A DNA stretch of 45,729 bases from an uncultured Mollicutes bacterium (GTDB lineage: Bacteria > Bacillota_I > Bacilli_A > Acholeplasmatales > Anaeroplasmataceae), in NCBI GenBank assembly GCA_900540705.1, contig UQGR01000007.1, forward strand, positions 1-45,729, read 5' to 3'. Positions 36,933-45,111 of the stretch are shown here, one piece after another; position 1 is the stretch's first letter, and every line of letters begins with the position of its first letter. The notes beneath the pieces were generated by a model. It was not told where the DNA came from and searched no databases. It saw only the letters and a program-made list of their open reading frames with translations. The position numbers were made by a program, and so were the translations under genes.

Positions 36933-37864
36933 CCGATTTAGAAGCAATTGCTAAATTCATGGATTATTTAGCAAATGTTAAAAATTATTCTTCCAATACA
37001 GTAATTAGCTATCGGAAGGATATTGAAGAATTTTATGAATTTGTGCATTCTGAAAAGATGGCACCCTCTCTTTTGCAGATAAGGAATAATCGAGTTTGTA
37101 AGAATTTTATTTCTTATTTATCTAGCCAGAACCTCGCTTCTACAAGTATCAGTAGAAAGCTGTCCTCCTTAAGGACATTTTATGAATATTTACTGAGAAG
37201 CGGTGATGTAAAAAGTAATTTTTTTGAAGAGGTGGAAGCTCCAAAACTGCCAAAAAGATTACCAAAAACCATAAAGACAAATGAAATTATGATGCTTCTA
37301 AATATCTGTGATCAGAATACGCCATTGGGCTATCGTAATTATTGTATTTTAGAGGTACTCTATGGCTGTGGACTTCGTGTAAGTGAGCTATGTGGACTAG
37401 AAATCAAGGACATTGATTTTACAGATTTATCGATTGTGGTTCATGGTAAGGGCAGTAAGGATCGTGTGGTTCTGATGTTTCAGGAGCTGGCAGACCATTT
37501 AAAGAGGTATATTTCTACTTATCGTTTAGATTTATTATACCGCTCTAAGGATGAAGGTAATCGGCATGTTTTTCTAAATAAAAATGGGACAACACTTACG
37601 CCTAGAGGTGTTCGAGTTATACTGAATCAATTGATTAGAGATTGTGGAGAGACCTTTCATCTTTCCCCTCATATGCTTCGCCATAGCTTCGCAACAGCAT
37701 TGTTGAATAATGGAGCGGATATGCGAAGTGTTCAGGAGCTACTAGGACATGAGAATTTGTCTACGACTCAGATTTATACTCATGTAAGCTTTGACAGCAT
37801 TAAACGCTCCTATGAGATTAGTCATCCTAGGGCATCAAAAACGGAGAACAAGGAAGAGCAGTGA
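36929..37864 (+). CDS. xerC: Tyrosine recombinase XerC (CodV-like)
   Basis: 311 residues with a TTG start that overlaps the trmFO stop; GAGGTGG lies eight bases before. The SAM-like N-terminal DNA-binding domain (1-100) is followed by the catalytic domain with Arg150, Lys174, His248, Arg251, His274 and nucleophile Tyr283, so the active site is complete. It resolves chromosome dimers at dif together with XerD. Placement after trmFO, as in Bacillus (codV), argues for the housekeeping recombinase and not a phage or integron enzyme. The genes that follow in Bacillus (hslV, hslU, codY) are absent here. Confidence 0.94.
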   Translation: MTDLEAIAKFMDYLANVKNYSSNTVISYRKDIEEFYEFVHSEKMAPSLLQIRNNRVCKNFISYLSSQNLASTSISRKLSSLRTFYEYLLRSGDVKSNFFEEVEAPKLPKRLPKTIKTNEIMMLLNICDQNTPLGYRNYCILEVLYGCGLRVSELCGLEIKDIDFTDLSIVVHGKGSKDRVVLMFQELADHLKRYISTYRLDLLYRSKDEGNRHVFLNKNGTTLTPRGVRVILNQLIRDCGETFHLSPHMLRHSFATALLNNGADMRSVQELLGHENLSTTQIYTHVSFDSIKRSYEISHPRASKTENKEEQ

Positions 37865-37883
37865 AAATATTCAAGACTTTCCC

Positions 37884-37912
37884 TTGTATAACCTTCATTT
37901 TTTTGTTATAAT
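37884..37912 (+). promoter_or_regulatory. Promoter of the 231-residue lipoprotein gene
   Basis: TTGTAT (37884-37889), 17-bp spacer, TATAAT (37907-37912). Confidence 0.75.
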
Positions 37913-37942
37913 TCATTATGTTTAAAAAAAGGAGTACATGAT

Positions 37943-38638
37943 ATGAAAAAATTATCTTTTGTTTTTTTATTAGTTTTAATGCTCATATTAACAGGCTGTA
38001 ATAATGGTGGTAGTACCCGTAGTGTAGTTAGAGATAATCCGTCTACTTTGATAATGGAAGATTTAAGCTTAAAGAAGGTGCAGGAGGGAAAAAGCCTCAA
38101 TGCGAGCTTAGATAAAAGTGGTTCCTATTCTGATGTAATGCTTGCAGAAACCCCAAAGGATTCCTTGTTTTATCAAACGATTGATATGGATGATTATTTG
38201 ACGGATCGTTTTAAGGAGTTATATTTACGAGTTTTATACTTTAATGGAAATATCCCTACTGATGATGCAAACTCCTTTATCAATGAGATGAATAACTCAA
38301 CCTATGGCGTAAATAAAGACAAGCTAGGCTATGATTTTGTAGTTCAAGAGCATACGAGTGAGACCCTATTTGAACATCTTTCTCTTTCCTATAGAGTTAA
38401 CCTTCCAGATGGATTTGAGAAGAAGGAGGATGAGGCAGCAAAGCTAGTTGTTGTGTATCTTCCAACCTATTGTACCTACAATGATGGTACGCAAGACTAT
38501 ACAAAGGTATTTTTAATGGTTCCAGTTTACTATGCCTTTACCTATGAAGCATCTGTTAAGGATTATACGAAAGGGATAAAGAATTATCAGGTCGTTTTAG
38601 AAAATGGCCTATTGCCAAACGAAACGGTAAGTGAATAA
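37943..38638 (+). CDS. Lipoprotein of unknown function
   Basis: 231 residues behind AAAGGAG. A typical lipoprotein signal peptide ends in lipobox LTGC (Cys19), followed by a polar Asn/Gly/Ser linker, so the protein is attached to the outer face of the membrane. The mature part is about 210 residues, with mixed charged helices and a C-terminal beta section (KLVVVYLPTYCTYNDGTQDY, VFLMVPVYYAFTYE). I do not recognise a family. Monocistronic, with its own promoter and terminator. Confidence 0.85.
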   Translation: MKKLSFVFLLVLMLILTGCNNGGSTRSVVRDNPSTLIMEDLSLKKVQEGKSLNASLDKSGSYSDVMLAETPKDSLFYQTIDMDDYLTDRFKELYLRVLYFNGNIPTDDANSFINEMNNSTYGVNKDKLGYDFVVQEHTSETLFEHLSLSYRVNLPDGFEKKEDEAAKLVVVYLPTYCTYNDGTQDYTKVFLMVPVYYAFTYEASVKDYTKGIKNYQVVLENGLLPNETVSE

Positions 38639-38646
38639 AAAGATAT

Positions 38647-38676
38647 AGTAATTCTCTATGGAGAGTTACTTTTTTC
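38647..38676 (+). terminator. Terminator of the lipoprotein gene
   Basis: AGTAATTCTC (38647-38656), TATG loop, GAGAGTTACT (38661-38670), then a T run. Confidence 0.92.
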
Positions 38677-38689
38677 TTTCTAGGAATTA

Positions 38690-38718
38690 TTGAAAGTATA
38701 GATATTTAATGATATAAT
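38690..38718 (+). promoter_or_regulatory. Promoter of the AT-rich orphan gene
   Basis: TTGAAA (38690-38695), 17-bp spacer, TATAAT (38713-38718). Confidence 0.8.
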
Positions 38719-38762
38719 ATCGACGAAAGAATTTATTATAATTAATTAGGGGAGATGATATT

Positions 38763-39425
38763 ATGATGCCTATAAGTAGTTTTAAACAGTATAAGGAAAT
38801 GATGTTAGAAAGAAGCAAAAGTAAAAATTTTGTTTCTTGTATTTTATTTATTAATAAGGAAGATCCGAATCAACAGATTGGCAGGAATATATTAGAAAAT
38901 ATTGGTTATTTTAATGAAATTTCAGGAAACTTAATTACTTTTTTTATGCCTGGCTATTATGAAGAAATATTTTCTAAAGATAAATGTGATATTTTTGAGT
39001 TGTCTTCTTTTACCTCTTTTATAAAAGATTTACAAAAACAATGTTCTTGGGAGTATAGTGGAGAAACAGAGTTACTATTCTTAAATATGATTGATGGAGA
39101 ATTAGATTTTTCTAGCGTTTATGATTATCCACTTGATTCTATGGTTAGAAATGGAAAAATTACGGATTTCAATGAAGTTTTTAAAAGGTTAATAAGATCA
39201 TTAAAAAATGATAATGAATTGCATTTGGGAAGATGGGCTGCCGGAACAATAACTAAAGAAGCCGTATTATTTTTATTTAATGCGATAGGAAGTATATTTA
39301 GTCGTACATTTCCAAATATTAGTTCATTAACTGGACTAGGAGCATTTATGCCTAAGAATTATACTAAACCAAATGATGGACAGTCTAGTAAAGAAAAGAA
39401 ACCTTGTAGTCTTACTTGTCAATAA
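38763..39425 (+). CDS. Hypothetical protein, AT-rich orphan gene
   Basis: 220 residues behind AGGGGAG. I do not recognise a family. The N-terminal half reads like an alpha/beta fold: strand SCILFINKED, a helix with IGRNILENIGYF, then SGNLITFFMPGYYEE. The last segment resembles nucleotide-binding or conflict-system proteins in style only. A hydrophobic, helix-prone stretch lies near 160-175 and the C-terminus is polar with two cysteines. No signal peptide. It is clearly more AT-rich than its neighbours: two sampled 60-base lines have 14 and 13 G+C, against 25 in a line of xerC. Own promoter and terminator; probably acquired by transfer between two housekeeping blocks. Confidence 0.7.
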   Translation: MMPISSFKQYKEMMLERSKSKNFVSCILFINKEDPNQQIGRNILENIGYFNEISGNLITFFMPGYYEEIFSKDKCDIFELSSFTSFIKDLQKQCSWEYSGETELLFLNMIDGELDFSSVYDYPLDSMVRNGKITDFNEVFKRLIRSLKNDNELHLGRWAAGTITKEAVLFLFNAIGSIFSRTFPNISSLTGLGAFMPKNYTKPNDGQSSKEKKPCSLTCQ

Positions 39426-39530
39426 TAGAGTGGAAAGATAAGGGTAAAAACAAAAGATAAAAATTTATTAAAGTTTATTCTAATTTTAATTTTATAATAG
39501 TGTATAATTTCAAACATAAAATAATTAAAA

Positions 39531-39564
39531 GAATACAGCCAATTTTAAAACTGTATTTTTTTTA
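39531..39564 (+). terminator. Terminator in the spacer before rpsB
   Basis: AATACAG (39532-39538) pairs with CTGTATT (39551-39557), followed by a T run. The rest of the 359-base spacer (39426-39784) holds very AT-rich sequence without an open frame, the rpsB promoter and the rpsB leader. Confidence 0.75.
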
Positions 39565-39635
39565 ATTACATTAAAGATGATTTAATTAATAAATAAAATA
39601 ACAATGTTGTTTCTTAGACAATAAATAAAAAATCC

Positions 39636-39664
39636 TTGCAAGTACTGAAACCATATGATATAAT
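39636..39664 (+). promoter_or_regulatory. Promoter of rpsB-tsf
   Basis: TTGCAA (39636-39641), 17-bp spacer, TATAAT (39659-39664). The -35 box is the same as in the opp promoter. Confidence 0.85.
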
Positions 39665-39671
39665 ATCATAG

Positions 39672-39784
39672 GCACAAAATACACATGTCTTTGGAGTTGG
39701 TCGTCGTGTGCAAGTTAAATTGATGGAGGCTAGCGTTGAAAAAGGCAGAGGACAAAAACAAAAATAAAAAGGAGAAAATGAAAA
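39672..39784 (+). promoter_or_regulatory. Candidate structured 5' leader of rpsB
   Basis: A leader of about 113 bases that is far less AT-rich than the spacer before it. CACATG (about 39681-39686) can pair with CGTGTG (about 39706-39711) around a G/T-rich loop, followed by a G-rich segment (GATGGAGGCTAGCG). Ribosomal protein leaders often bind the encoded protein; autoregulation by S2 is an inference. Confidence 0.4.
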
Positions 39785-40630
39785 ATGTCTGAATCAGTAG
39801 TTTCAATGAAACAATTATTAGAGTCAGGTGTTCACTTTGGACATGCGACTCGCAGATGGAATCCTAAGATGGGTAAGTATATCTTTACCGCTAGAAATGG
39901 GATTTACATCATCGATTTACAGAAGACTGCAAATGAGATTGAAAAGGCTTATGCAGCTTTACTTGAAATCGCAAAAAATGAAGGAAAGGTACTTTTTGTA
40001 GGTACTAAGAAGCAAGCTCAGGAGGCTGTCAAGGAGGAGGCTATTCGTTCTGGTCAATTCTATGTAAACCAAAGATGGCTAGGTGGAACCTTAACAAACT
40101 TTAAGACAATCAAGAAGAGAATTGCTAAGTTACATGACTTATATAAAATGGAAGAAAATGGTGATTTTGAAAAGCTTCCTAAGAAGGAAGTTATCAAATT
40201 AATCGCTGAACGTGAAAAGCTAGAAAAATTCTTAGGTGGAATCAAGGAAATGCAGAAGCTTCCAAATGCGTTATTCATTGTTGACCCTCGTAAGGAACGC
40301 AATGCAATTTTAGAAGCACGTAAGCTAAACATTCCTGTATTCGGAATTGTAGATACAAACTGTGATCCTGATGATGTTGATTATGTTATTCCAGCTAACG
40401 ATGATGCTATCCGTGCGGTTAAACTAGTTACCTGGGTAATGGCTAATGCTGTTATTGAGGCAAATGGTGGCGAAGTTGAAAAGTTTGAAGAGGCTGAAGA
40501 GGTTAATTTAAGCGAAGAAATTTCTAAAGAAAAACCAGCACCAAAGGATGCTCCTAGAGCTAAAAAGCCAGCACCAAAAAAGCCAGCTGCTAAGAAGCCT
40601 GTAAAGGCTGAAGAAGCTCCAGCTGAATAA
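39785..40630 (+). CDS. rpsB: 30S ribosomal protein S2
   Basis: 281 residues. LLESGVHFGHATRRWNPKMGKYIF is the N-terminal S2 signature, and RWLGGTLTNFKTI plus VDPRKERNAILEARKLNIP complete the family pattern. The last about 40 residues are an Ala/Lys/Pro-rich tail beyond the usual end (about 245-255), a feature of some low-GC lineages. Ribosome site AAGGAG. Followed after 15 bases by tsf, the conserved arrangement. Confidence 0.97.
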   Translation: MSESVVSMKQLLESGVHFGHATRRWNPKMGKYIFTARNGIYIIDLQKTANEIEKAYAALLEIAKNEGKVLFVGTKKQAQEAVKEEAIRSGQFYVNQRWLGGTLTNFKTIKKRIAKLHDLYKMEENGDFEKLPKKEVIKLIAEREKLEKFLGGIKEMQKLPNALFIVDPRKERNAILEARKLNIPVFGIVDTNCDPDDVDYVIPANDDAIRAVKLVTWVMANAVIEANGGEVEKFEEAEEVNLSEEISKEKPAPKDAPRAKKPAPKKPAAKKPVKAEEAPAE

Positions 40631-40645
40631 TAGGAGGAAAATACT

Positions 40646-41554
40646 ATGGCAAATATTACTGCACAAATGGTAAAAGAGTTACGTGAGAAAACCTCTGCAG
40701 GTATGCTAGACTGTAAAAAGGCTCTAGCTGCAACAGACGGAGATATGGAGAAGGCTGTAACCTGGTTACGGGAAAAGGGAATTGCAAAGGCAGTTAAGAA
40801 GGAAGGCGCAGTAGCTGCTGAGGGTCTTTGTTCTTATACGATTTCTGGAAACAAGTGTGTTGTTTTCGAATTGAATTCTCAGACTGACTTTGTTGCTCAA
40901 AACGAAAAATTCTTAAGCCTATTAGAAAAGGTAGGAAAAATTTTATCTGAGTCCAATGCGACAAATACAGAAGAGGCTTTAGCTTTACAGGTAGAGGGTA
41001 AGGATTTAAATACAATTATTCTTGAGGCTTCTGGTGTGATTGGAGAAAAAATAACACTTCGTCGTGTAAATGTTATTGAAAAGACAAGTGACCAAGTATT
41101 TGGTGCTTACAAGCATATGAAGGGAAGAATTGTTACTATTGCAATTTTAACTGGAAATGATGATGTCGTTGCGAAGGATATCGCAATGCATGTTGCTGCT
41201 TTAAATCCTAAGTATGTTTCAAAGAATGATGTTCCAGAGGATGTCATTGCTAAGGAAAGAGAAATTATTTTAGCAGCTGCCTTAAATGAAAATGCTCAAT
41301 CTGCTAAACCAAAGCCAGAGAACATTGTTGCAGAGCGTATTGTTCCAGGTCGTTTAGAGAAGAATCTAAAGGAAATTTGCTTATTATCTCAGGCTTTTGT
41401 TAAAAACCCTGATCAGACGGTTGAGGCATATGTCAATGGTGCTAAGGCTCAGGTAGTTTCTTTTGTTCGTCTTGAGGTTGGCGAAGGTATTGAAAAACAA
41501 GTGAATGATTTTGCCGCTGAGGTTGCAGCTCAATCAGCAGCTTTCAATAAGTAA
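40646..41554 (+). CDS. tsf: Elongation factor Ts
   Basis: 302 residues. VKELREKTSAGMLDCKKAL is the N-terminal UBA-like domain signature, and FELNSQTDFVAQNEKF is the TDFV motif that inserts into EF-Tu to release GDP. Ribosome site TAGGAGG. It ends just before a hairpin that separates it from pyrH. Confidence 0.97.
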   Translation: MANITAQMVKELREKTSAGMLDCKKALAATDGDMEKAVTWLREKGIAKAVKKEGAVAAEGLCSYTISGNKCVVFELNSQTDFVAQNEKFLSLLEKVGKILSESNATNTEEALALQVEGKDLNTIILEASGVIGEKITLRRVNVIEKTSDQVFGAYKHMKGRIVTIAILTGNDDVVAKDIAMHVAALNPKYVSKNDVPEDVIAKEREIILAAALNENAQSAKPKPENIVAERIVPGRLEKNLKEICLLSQAFVKNPDQTVEAYVNGAKAQVVSFVRLEVGEGIEKQVNDFAAEVAAQSAAFNK

Positions 41555-41557
41555 TTT

Positions 41558-41592
41558 TTTAGGGGAGGCTACTGGCCTTCCCTATTTTTATA
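41558..41592 (+). terminator. Terminator/attenuator between tsf and pyrH
   Basis: AGGGGAGGC (41561-41569), loop TACTG, GCCTTCCCT (41575-41583), then ATTTTTAT. No promoter fits in the remaining 20 bases, so pyrH must be reached by read-through. Confidence 0.75.
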
Positions 41593-41611
41593 AAGAAAAG
41601 AGGGAATGAGA

Positions 41612-42322
41612 ATGTATAAACGTGTTTTACTAAAAATGAGTGGTGAAGCCATCAAAGGAGATACTCCATTTGGCATTGATTCTAAGACTGTCCAGTCTAT
41701 TGCAAAACAAATCAAGAATGCTCATGATTTGGGTGTGGAAATTGGAATTGTAGTTGGTGGCGGAAATATCTGGCGTGGTAAAACTGCTTCTGAATTAGGT
41801 ATGGAGCGTGCTCAGGCAGACTATATGGGTATGCTAGCAACTGTGATGAATGGTCTTGCAGTTCAGGACGCTTTAGAACAGGCAGGTGTTCCAACAAGAG
41901 TTTTATCTGCTCTTGCAATCAATGAGGTAGCTGAGCCTTATATTCGCCGTAGAGCGATTCGTCATTTGGAAAAGGGACGCGTTTGTATATTTGTAGGTGG
42001 CTTGGGCTCCCCTTACTTTTCTACAGATACAGCTTCTGTTTTACGGGCAACAGAAATTGGAGCTGAGGTTGTATTGATGGCTAAAAATAAAACAGAAGGG
42101 GTATATGATTCTGACCCTCGAACGAACCCAAATGCCAAGCTATATGATGAATTATCCTTTTCAGAGATACTAGCCAAGGATTTGAAGGTTATGGATGCCA
42201 CTGCGGCTTCCCTTTGTAAGGATAATGGATTGAATTTAATTGTTTTTAATATGAATACTGAGGGGAATATTGTTCGTGCCGTTCAGGGTGAGAAAATAGG
42301 AACCTTTGTAAGAGTTAAGTAG
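41612..42322 (+). CDS. pyrH: Uridylate kinase
   Basis: 236 residues from the ATG at 41612, eight bases after AGAGGG; the ATG at 41606 is too close to that site. Motifs: RVLLKMSGEA, the glycine-rich IVVGGGNIWRG, DYMGMLATVMNGLAVQDALE, and FVGGLGSPYFSTDTASVLRA with the catalytic acid. It phosphorylates UMP to UDP as a hexamer. It precedes frr as in most Firmicutes. Confidence 0.96.
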   Translation: MYKRVLLKMSGEAIKGDTPFGIDSKTVQSIAKQIKNAHDLGVEIGIVVGGGNIWRGKTASELGMERAQADYMGMLATVMNGLAVQDALEQAGVPTRVLSALAINEVAEPYIRRRAIRHLEKGRVCIFVGGLGSPYFSTDTASVLRATEIGAEVVLMAKNKTEGVYDSDPRTNPNAKLYDELSFSEILAKDLKVMDATAASLCKDNGLNLIVFNMNTEGNIVRAVQGEKIGTFVRVK

Positions 42323-42330
42323 GTGAAAAA

Positions 42331-42882
42331 ATGGAAGAATTAGAAATGGTATTATTAGAGGCTGAAGACAAGATGGATAAGGCTTTGGCCTCCTATGAAA
42401 GAGAATTATCTACAGTTAGAACAGGTCGTGCAAATGCGTCTTTGTTAGATTCTATTTCTGTAGAATATTATGGTGTGATGACACCATTAAAGCAGGTTTC
42501 CTCTATTACAATTCCTGAGGCAAATCAGCTTTATATTAAGCCTTTTGATAAATCTATCTGTAAAGATATTGAACGAGCAATTTCAGCTTCCTCTTTAGGA
42601 TTAACTCCTCAAAATGATAGTAATGGTATACGATTGATTTTACCTCAAATGACTGAAGAAAGAAGAAGAGAACTGACAAAGGTTGTTGGTAAAATGGAGG
42701 AGCAGGCAAAGGTAGCAGTTCGTAACGCAAGACGGGACTCTAACGATGATGTTAAGAAATTAGAGCTTCCTGAGGATGATGAAAAGGGAGCTTTAGAAGA
42801 TATTCAGAAGCTTACAGATAAAAAAATTGCAGCGATTGAAGAAATCACTGCCAGAAAAAATAAGGATTTAATGTCAATTTAA
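42331..42882 (+). CDS. frr: Ribosome recycling factor
   Basis: 183 residues, the usual length. LSTVRTGRANASLLDSI and YYGVMTPLKQVSSI at the N-terminal hinge, and the C-terminal helices with RRELTKVVGKMEEQAKVAVRNARRD, are family signatures. It splits post-termination ribosomes together with EF-G. Eight bases after pyrH; followed by a terminator. Confidence 0.97.
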   Translation: MEELEMVLLEAEDKMDKALASYERELSTVRTGRANASLLDSISVEYYGVMTPLKQVSSITIPEANQLYIKPFDKSICKDIERAISASSLGLTPQNDSNGIRLILPQMTEERRRELTKVVGKMEEQAKVAVRNARRDSNDDVKKLELPEDDEKGALEDIQKLTDKKIAAIEEITARKNKDLMSI

Positions 42883-42894
42883 ATGATAAGAATT

Positions 42895-42928
42895 TTGGTC
42901 TAGGTTTTCATACTTAGACCTTTTATTT
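42895..42928 (+). terminator. Terminator after frr
   Basis: GGTCTAGG (42897-42904) pairs with CTTAGACC (42913-42920) with one G-U pair, followed by TTTTATTTC. Confidence 0.85.
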
Positions 42929-42944
42929 CTTGTGTGGAAAATGC

Positions 42945-42973
42945 TTTTAATTTATGCGTGAAGGTGGTATAAT
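42945..42973 (+). promoter_or_regulatory. Promoter of cdsA-dxr-rseP (extended -10)
   Basis: TATAAT (42968-42973) preceded by TGG; a weak -35 TTTTAA (42945-42950) at 17 bp. Confidence 0.65.
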
Positions 42974-43018
42974 AATTATATATTTTGTCTTAAATACTGA
43001 GACGTTGGAGGAATGCTG

Positions 43019-43966
43019 ATGAAGAAACGTATTTTTACGGGAATTGTCATTGCCTTTATTGGTATACCATTATTATTGGTTGACTGCCTATTTCCTTTAT
43101 TACAATGTGTGATTATTTTATTTTCTGTAGTTGCCACTATGGAAATGATACAGATGTGTGAACGAAAAAAGAAAATTCCCTTAGGAGTAAAAATCATTAT
43201 TATATTATCTACAATCCTTATCTATTTGGGAATTGTGAATGAGGATCCCTCCTGTGGTAGGAGCTTAATTACTCAGCTAATGAATAAGATAGATTTTAAG
43301 GTGAATATCATAACAACCTTAACAATTGCATGTGCAGCCATATTTTCTTGTCAGGTATTTGTAAAGGATTTTGATGCAACTGACGTTGGAAAATGCTTTA
43401 TGATTGTTTTGTATGTAGCCTTAAGCTTTTCTGCTATTACGATTTTATTGTTTAATGGTATGCGATTTATAGTTTATTTGATGATTGTTTCTGTCTTCAC
43501 AGATATTTTCGCCCTAGTCTTTGGTATGAAATTTGGAAAACATAAGCTATGCCCTCATATTTCTCCTAAGAAAACCTGGGAGGGGGCAATTGGTGGAACA
43601 ATATGTGCAACCATCATGGGAAGTATGTTTGCGATTTTCTATAACTATTTTGGACACTATTTCGTTCCAGATAAAGAGCCAATAAAATTTTTCTTTGGAG
43701 TTTTTGACTATGAGAAAATGCCAGCAGCATTGATGGTTATCGTATTGATTGTTCTGACGGCTTTAATTTCTGTAAGCTCTCAGATTGGTGATTTAATTTG
43801 TTCTAAATTTAAGAGAACCTATGAAATTAAAGATTTCTCTCAGGTATTTCCTGGACATGGTGGTATCTTAGACCGCTTTGATTCTGTTTTATTTGCAAGC
43901 ATTGTATTCCTGTGCTTTATAACAGTTATTCGAGTTGCATTACCTTTGATGGGGATGAGTGTATGA
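43019..43966 (+). CDS. cdsA: Phosphatidate cytidylyltransferase
   Basis: 315 residues from the ATG at 43019 (GGAGG seven bases before; the ATG at 43013 is too close). About eight transmembrane helices. The C-terminal signature SKFKRTYEIKDFSQVFPGHG, followed by GILDRFDS, matches the CDS family pattern with its HGG and DRxD residues. It converts phosphatidic acid and CTP to CDP-diacylglycerol. The stop overlaps the dxr start. In many Firmicutes uppS lies just upstream; it is missing here. Confidence 0.96.
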   Translation: MKKRIFTGIVIAFIGIPLLLVDCLFPLLQCVIILFSVVATMEMIQMCERKKKIPLGVKIIIILSTILIYLGIVNEDPSCGRSLITQLMNKIDFKVNIITTLTIACAAIFSCQVFVKDFDATDVGKCFMIVLYVALSFSAITILLFNGMRFIVYLMIVSVFTDIFALVFGMKFGKHKLCPHISPKKTWEGAIGGTICATIMGSMFAIFYNYFGHYFVPDKEPIKFFFGVFDYEKMPAALMVIVLIVLTALISVSSQIGDLICSKFKRTYEIKDFSQVFPGHGGILDRFDSVLFASIVFLCFITVIRVALPLMGMSV

Positions 43967-45111
43967 AATATTTATATCTTTTAGGAGCCTGTGGCTCTAT
44001 AGGAACTCAGGTTCTAGACATCGTCCGTAAGAACCCCTTGGATTTTAAGGTGGTTGGTATGAGTGTTGGAGCTGATTTGGTTCTTGCCAAAAACTTAATT
44101 TTAGAATTTAAACCAGAGATAGTATGCTTCCGTAAGAAGGAGCATACTTTTGATATAGAGTATCATCCTCAAACGGTTTTTGGGGATGAAGGACTTTTAG
44201 CGGTAGCTAAGTATCATCACTATGAAAATGAATGGCTCGTCAACGCCTTGGTCGGTGTGGCGGGCTTGGAGCCTACCATTAGAGCCATTGAATCTAAAAA
44301 GAATATAGCTCTTGCCAATAAGGAAACCCTAGTCGTTGGTGGTGATCTAATTCAAGACCTTATCAAGGAGTATGGTGTAGAGCTTTTGCCGATTGATTCA
44401 GAGCATTCTGCGATATTACAGTGCTTAGCTGGGGAACAAATGAGGGAGGTAAAACGTCTAATCATTACCGCTAGTGGTGGGTCCTTCCGTGATAAAACAA
44501 GAGAAGAATTAACGGATGTGACAGTAGAGGATGCATTGAAGCACCCCAATTGGTCTATGGGCTCTAAAATTACAATTGATTCTGCAACAATGATGAATAA
44601 GGGCTTTGAGGTGATAGAGGCTCATTACTTATTTAATATCGATTACTCAAAAATTGATACAGTTCTTCACCCTGAGAGTATCGTTCATTCCTTAGTAGAA
44701 TTTGAGGATGGGTCCATCAAGGCACAGCTTGGTATTTCTGATATGCGGATTCCGATTTCCTATGCTCTCCATTTTCCAGAGCATAAATATCAAGAGCTGC
44801 CTGCTTTAAATCTATTGGATTTGTCCTTGCATTTTAAGGAGTTATCGATGAAGAGGTACCCTTGCTTAGAATATGCTTATTTGGCTGCCGAAAAGGGCGG
44901 ATTATATTTGGCCGTCTTGAATGCTAGTAATGAAGCAGCTGTTCATTTATTTTTAAATAAGAGGATAAAATTTTTGGAGATTGAAAGCATCATTTTAGAA
45001 GAAATTAGTAAAAAGGAATATGAAAGAGAAGCTATTCCTTCCTTAGAAGAACGTTTGAAAGTTAGTAGGGAAGTATATGAAAGAATTGTAAAGGAGCATA
45101 GTAAAATATGA
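43963..45111 (+). CDS. dxr: 1-deoxy-D-xylulose 5-phosphate reductoisomerase
   Basis: 382 residues from the ATG at 43963, overlapping the cdsA stop. The NADPH motif is GACGSIG (residues 8-14), where the family usually has GSTGSIG. ALANKETLV, PIDSEHSAI with metal-binding Asp and Glu, TASGGSFRD, HPNWSMGSKITIDSATMMNKG and HPESIVHSLVEF are all present. It makes 2-C-methylerythritol 4-phosphate, so the organism uses the MEP isoprenoid pathway. The stop overlaps the rseP start. Confidence 0.96.
   Translation: MKYLYLLGACGSIGTQVLDIVRKNPLDFKVVGMSVGADLVLAKNLILEFKPEIVCFRKKEHTFDIEYHPQTVFGDEGLLAVAKYHHYENEWLVNALVGVAGLEPTIRAIESKKNIALANKETLVVGGDLIQDLIKEYGVELLPIDSEHSAILQCLAGEQMREVKRLIITASGGSFRDKTREELTDVTVEDALKHPNWSMGSKITIDSATMMNKGFEVIEAHYLFNIDYSKIDTVLHPESIVHSLVEFEDGSIKAQLGISDMRIPISYALHFPEHKYQELPALNLLDLSLHFKELSMKRYPCLEYAYLAAEKGGLYLAVLNASNEAAVHLFLNKRIKFLEIESIILEEISKKEYEREAIPSLEERLKVSREVYERIVKEHSKI

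Noticed and set aside
39685..39725. Short open frame (12 codons) in the rpsB leader
   Set aside because: No ribosome site before its ATG and no sign of a leader-peptide attenuator.
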